From: Streptomyces misionensis
GTDB taxonomy: Bacteria > Actinomycetota > Actinomycetes > Streptomycetales > Streptomycetaceae
Direction: 5' to 3'
DNA length: 64,000 nucleotides
NCBI RefSeq assembly: GCF_900104815.1
Contig: NZ_FNTD01000004.1
Location: forward strand, 2,868,501 to 2,932,500
A model generated the notes under the pieces. That model was given only the letters and a program-made list of their open reading frames with translations, was not told the DNA's origin and ran no database searches. Within the stretch, counting starts at the first letter, position 1. Each line of letters opens with the position of its first letter. A program made the position numbers and the translations under genes. Shown piece by piece: positions 59,848 through 64,000 of the stretch.

Positions 59848-61602
59848 TCAGCCCTTTTCCAGCACCAGTTCGGTGTTGCGGTCGGCCGCGGTGCCCGCGA
59901 GGTTCGGGCTCGCCCCGGGGGCGTTGAACGCCAACTCCCGGTAGAGCGCGGCGAGTCCGGTCTGGGAGAGGTCGGCGAAATCGGTGCGGTGCGGGGCCGC
60001 GGACTCGATCAGGGTGGTGAACAGGGAGATCGTGCCGTCCTTGTTGTCGGTCAGCTCGATGATCCGGGCGAGGTGGGGGTGGTCGACGTGCGAGGCGGTG
60101 GAGATCTCCCAGAACGAGCGGCCGCCGCCGGTGCGGTGCGGGGTGACGACGTTGCGGTGGATGTGCCCGTTCACCCAGGCCAGCACGTTGGCGTGGCGGG
60201 ACAGCAGCGTGACCACCTCGGCGCCGCCGTGCCGCTTCTCGCCGGGGCGGTCCGGGTCGGGGCGGGTGTTGTCCATGGACTTGCTGGTGTGGTGGCTGAA
60301 GACGACGGCGTGGGAGTCCCTGTTCTCCCGCAGCGTCCTGTCCAGCCACTTCAGCTGGGCGGTGCCGATCGAGCCCTGGTAGTGGCCGCCGGGGTCGGTG
60401 GTGTCGAGGCTGATGCCGATGACGTCGTCCGAGATCCGGAAGGCGTAGTACTGGGTGCCCGCGTCGAGGTTCGCCGCGGAGTAGCCGTGCCCGGCCGGGC
60501 CGTGGCCCTGGTAGGCGGGGTCCAGATGGGCCTTGAGGTAGTCGGACCGGGTGTAGGGGGCGCGCTTCTCGTCCGCCGTGACCGCCCGCATGCCGCTCGC
60601 GTGGGCCTTGAGGAAGTCGCGGTAGCCGACGGCCGCGGGGTCCGTGCCGTTCTTGATGGCGGCCTGGAGCTTCTTGGCGTCGGCGAGGGCGACGTCGTAC
60701 AGCTTCCGGCCGCCGATCGCGGCCTCGGCGAGGTAGGGGTCGCCGTGGGAGCCGTAGCAGCCGAGCGGGAGGGCGTCGTGGTTGCCGACGGTGGAGTACC
60801 ACGGCACGTCCAGGCCGGGGCTGCGCACCTCGCGGACGGCGGCGGCGAGGAAGCCGTCCAGGTGCGGGAAGCCGAGCGCCTTGTCGCCGTCGCGGACGTC
60901 GGAGTCGGGCTGCCAGAACATCTTCAGGCCGCTGTTCTGCACGCCCTCGTAGTACCGGGGGTCCCCGGTGTTGGGGGTGATCCGGCCGCCGCTCATCACC
61001 TTCATGAACCACTCCAGTTCGGAGTGGGCGTTGTTGTCGGTGTTGTCGCCGGTGGTCATGACGAACCCCAGCGGGGCGCCGGTGACCGGGCCGCCGCGCA
61101 GCGCGTTCACCCGCTCCACCAGCGAGACCGCGCCGGGCACGGTGAGCGCCTCGTGCGGGCGCCAGGAGTGGGTGTCGGTGACGCGCATGTACTCCAGGCG
61201 CAGCGGGTGCTGCACGTCCTGGAGGTGCAGATCGGTGAACTGCACGAACGCGGCGAGCGTCGTGCGGCGTCCCTCCCGCCCGGACTTCGGGGCGGCCAGC
61301 TCGGTGCGCACCACCCGCGGCCAGCCGGGCCCGTCGCCGAGGCGCCGGTAGCCGGAGGCGCCTCGCGGGGTGGCGACCGAGTCGAGGGTGGTGCCCTTGG
61401 TGGAGGGGGCGAGCGGAGCGGCCGGCCCCCGGGACCCGGCGGCGGGCGTCCGGGTGGCGGGGGCGGTGGTGGCGGCCTCGCTGGCCGTGGGGCGCAGGGC
61501 GTAGCCGACGCCCGCGGAGAGCGAGACCGCTCCGGCGGCGGCGAGGACGGAGCGGCGGCTGACCCCCGCGGCGGAGGCGGCGACAGAGCGTGTGCGCGGC
61601 AT
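59848..61602 (-). CDS. Tat-exported metallophosphoesterase, TIGR03767 family
   Basis: The 584-residue protein has a twin-arginine signal (VSRRSVLAAAGAVSLSAGVG) followed by a calcineurin-like phosphoesterase domain. Metal-ligand motifs are FTDLHLQD, TTGDNTDNN, VGNHDALP, VFSHHTSKS and VNGHIHRN. It should act outside the cell on a phosphoester or nucleotide substrate that is not known. Its start faces asd across 482 bp of non-coding DNA. Confidence 0.88.
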   Translation of the reverse strand: MPRTRSVAASAAGVSRRSVLAAAGAVSLSAGVGYALRPTASEAATTAPATRTPAAGSRGPAAPLAPSTKGTTLDSVATPRGASGYRRLGDGPGWPRVVRTELAAPKSGREGRRTTLAAFVQFTDLHLQDVQHPLRLEYMRVTDTHSWRPHEALTVPGAVSLVERVNALRGGPVTGAPLGFVMTTGDNTDNNAHSELEWFMKVMSGGRITPNTGDPRYYEGVQNSGLKMFWQPDSDVRDGDKALGFPHLDGFLAAAVREVRSPGLDVPWYSTVGNHDALPLGCYGSHGDPYLAEAAIGGRKLYDVALADAKKLQAAIKNGTDPAAVGYRDFLKAHASGMRAVTADEKRAPYTRSDYLKAHLDPAYQGHGPAGHGYSAANLDAGTQYYAFRISDDVIGISLDTTDPGGHYQGSIGTAQLKWLDRTLRENRDSHAVVFSHHTSKSMDNTRPDPDRPGEKRHGGAEVVTLLSRHANVLAWVNGHIHRNVVTPHRTGGGRSFWEISTASHVDHPHLARIIELTDNKDGTISLFTTLIESAAPHRTDFADLSQTGLAALYRELAFNAPGASPNLAGTAADRNTELVLEKG

Positions 61603-63101
<1,499 letters not shown>

Positions 63102-63108
63102 CCCGGCA

Positions 63109-63138
63109 GGGCGGCCACGGACGCGTGGCCGCCCTTTT
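63109..63138 (+). terminator. Intrinsic terminator after asd
   Basis: An 11-bp stem (63109-63119 with 63124-63134), a GACG loop and a TTTT run form a textbook terminator. Confidence 0.85.
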
Positions 63139-63170
63139 CCGTGCCCCGGCGCCTTCCCGCCGGACACGAG

Positions 63171-63205
63171 GAAGGGGCGCCCGGCGATCCGCCGGGCGCC
63201 CCTTC
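63171..63205 (-). terminator. Hairpin terminator after the second pepN
   Basis: A perfect 16-bp stem (63171-63186 with 63190-63205) with an ATC loop lies 13 bp beyond the stop codon of the minus-strand aminopeptidase gene. Confidence 0.75.
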
Positions 63206-63217
63206 GGGTACCGCGTG

Positions 63218-64000
63218 CTACTCGGCCGCGTCCGCGGCCTGTGCCTTCAGGGCGCGCTCGATGCCCGCGCGGGACTCGGAGACCAGGCGGCGCAGGGCCG
63301 CGCCCGGCTCGGCCGCCGCCAGCCAGGCGTCCGTCCGGTCCAGGGTCTCCTGGGACACCTGGAGCGACGGGTAGAGGCCGATGGCGATCTGCTGGGCGAT
63401 CTCGTGCGAGCGGGAGTCCCAGGCGTCCTTGACGATCTCGAAGTACCGCTCGGTGTAGGGCGCCAGCAGCTCACGCTGGTCGGTCTGGACGAAGCCGCCG
63501 ATCACGGCCTCCTGCACCGCGTTGGGCAGCTTGTCGGAGTCGACCACCGACGACCAGGCCTCCGCCTTCGCCTCCTCGGTCGGCCGGGCCGCGCGCGCGG
63601 TGGCCGCGTGCCGCTCGCCGGCCGCGGTCTTGTCGCGCTCGTACTCGGCGGCGATCTCCGCCTCGTCGAACCGGCCCACCGCGGCCAGCCGCTCCACGAA
63701 CGCCCAGCGCAGCTCGGTGTCCACGGCCAGGCCCTCGATGCTCTGCGAGCCGTCCAGCAGGGCCTCCAGCAGGTCCAGCTGCTCCGGGGTGCGCGCGGTC
63801 GCCGCGAACGCCCGCGCCCAGGCCAGCTGGTGGTCGCTGCCCGCCTCGGCCGCGCGCAGGTGCGCGAGCGTGGCGTCGGTCCAGCGGGTGAGCAGGGCCT
63901 CGCGGGCGGCCGGGTCGGCGTACAGGTCGATGGCCAGCTTCACCTGGCGGTGCAGCGACTGCACCACGCCGATGTCGGACTCCTTGCCGATGCCGGACAG
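63218..64000 (-). CDS. pepN: Second aminopeptidase N, C-terminal part (start outside window)
   Basis: The 260 visible codons are the C-terminal ERAP1-like helical domain of an M1 aminopeptidase (DHQLAWARAFAATA; DTELRWAFVERLAAVGRFDE; ALLDGSQSIEGL). They align by eye with the last third of the pepN product at 51310-53886 (for example HQLAWARFFAS and LLDGTTEIEGLEVDQELRWAF there). The zinc site lies beyond base 64000. The reading frame stays open through the window edge. Confidence 0.9.
   Translation of the reverse strand: MSGIGKESDIGVVQSLHRQVKLAIDLYADPAAREALLTRWTDATLAHLRAAEAGSDHQLAWARAFAATARTPEQLDLLEALLDGSQSIEGLAVDTELRWAFVERLAAVGRFDEAEIAAEYERDKTAAGERHAATARAARPTEEAKAEAWSSVVDSDKLPNAVQEAVIGGFVQTDQRELLAPYTERYFEIVKDAWDSRSHEIAQQIAIGLYPSLQVSQETLDRTDAWLAAAEPGAALRRLVSESRAGIERALKAQAADAAE

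Overview
The window is a piece of a Streptomyces chromosome. It has extreme GC content and strongly GC-biased third codon positions. Gene content and order are those of the Streptomyces core: rne-rplU-rpmA, mreB-mreC-mreD-mrdA-rodA, ndk-DUF4233-folC-valS, clpP1-clpP2-clpX with tig, and sodF, pepN and asd. I found no insertion sequences, prophage or CRISPR array. The accessory character comes from small insertions, decayed genes and one sulfur-scavenging island.

Layout. From 1 to about 6.1 kb (minus strand) lie rpmA (cut by the window edge), rplU, a very large RNase E/G and a small protein linked to a radical-SAM enzyme. From 6.2 to 7.6 kb, on the plus strand, are a YihY-type membrane protein and a frameshifted scrap of a flavohemoprotein reductase domain. 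From 7.6 to 28.8 kb (almost all minus) come the B12-binding-type radical-SAM protein, a CYTH-CHAD protein, the cell-wall elongation operon, ndk, folC, valS, the Clp protease operon and trigger factor. Two tRNA genes (Pro-UGG, Gly-UCC) sit at 29.0-29.3 kb.

From 29.4 to 39.3 kb is a mixed set: a VOC protein coupled to a TetR regulator behind a clear promoter and palindrome, a small membrane protein, an acyltransferase, an HD hydrolase, a PP2C phosphatase, an Eis-like acetyltransferase, a Nei-type glycosylase, rpiB, an amino-acid permease and bioY.

From 39.6 to 46.1 kb is the most interesting part. It is an organosulfur uptake and desulfonation cluster made of a ROK regulator, a sulfonate-type ABC transporter, a flavin monooxygenase and a TauD-type dioxygenase. 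Two tiny cysteine-containing leader peptides precede it, one before the ROK gene and one before the transporter. The second is followed by a hairpin and by roughly 100 bp of TTTC tracts spaced about one helical turn apart. This looks like cysteine-responsive control of a sulfur-acquisition operon.

From 46.2 kb to the end are a second permease, sodF behind a perfect nickel-regulator (Nur) box, a decaying sugar-metabolism locus (phosphatase and kinase fragments around an intact 2-hydroxyacid dehydrogenase), a mycothiol-type oxidoreductase, pepN, an AbiEi-like protein, a MarR-FUSC pair with an unusual C-terminal beta-sandwich, two exported hydrolases, asd and part of a second pepN. Many genes are separated by strong GC-rich hairpins, mostly without U-tracts, and several genes appear leaderless.
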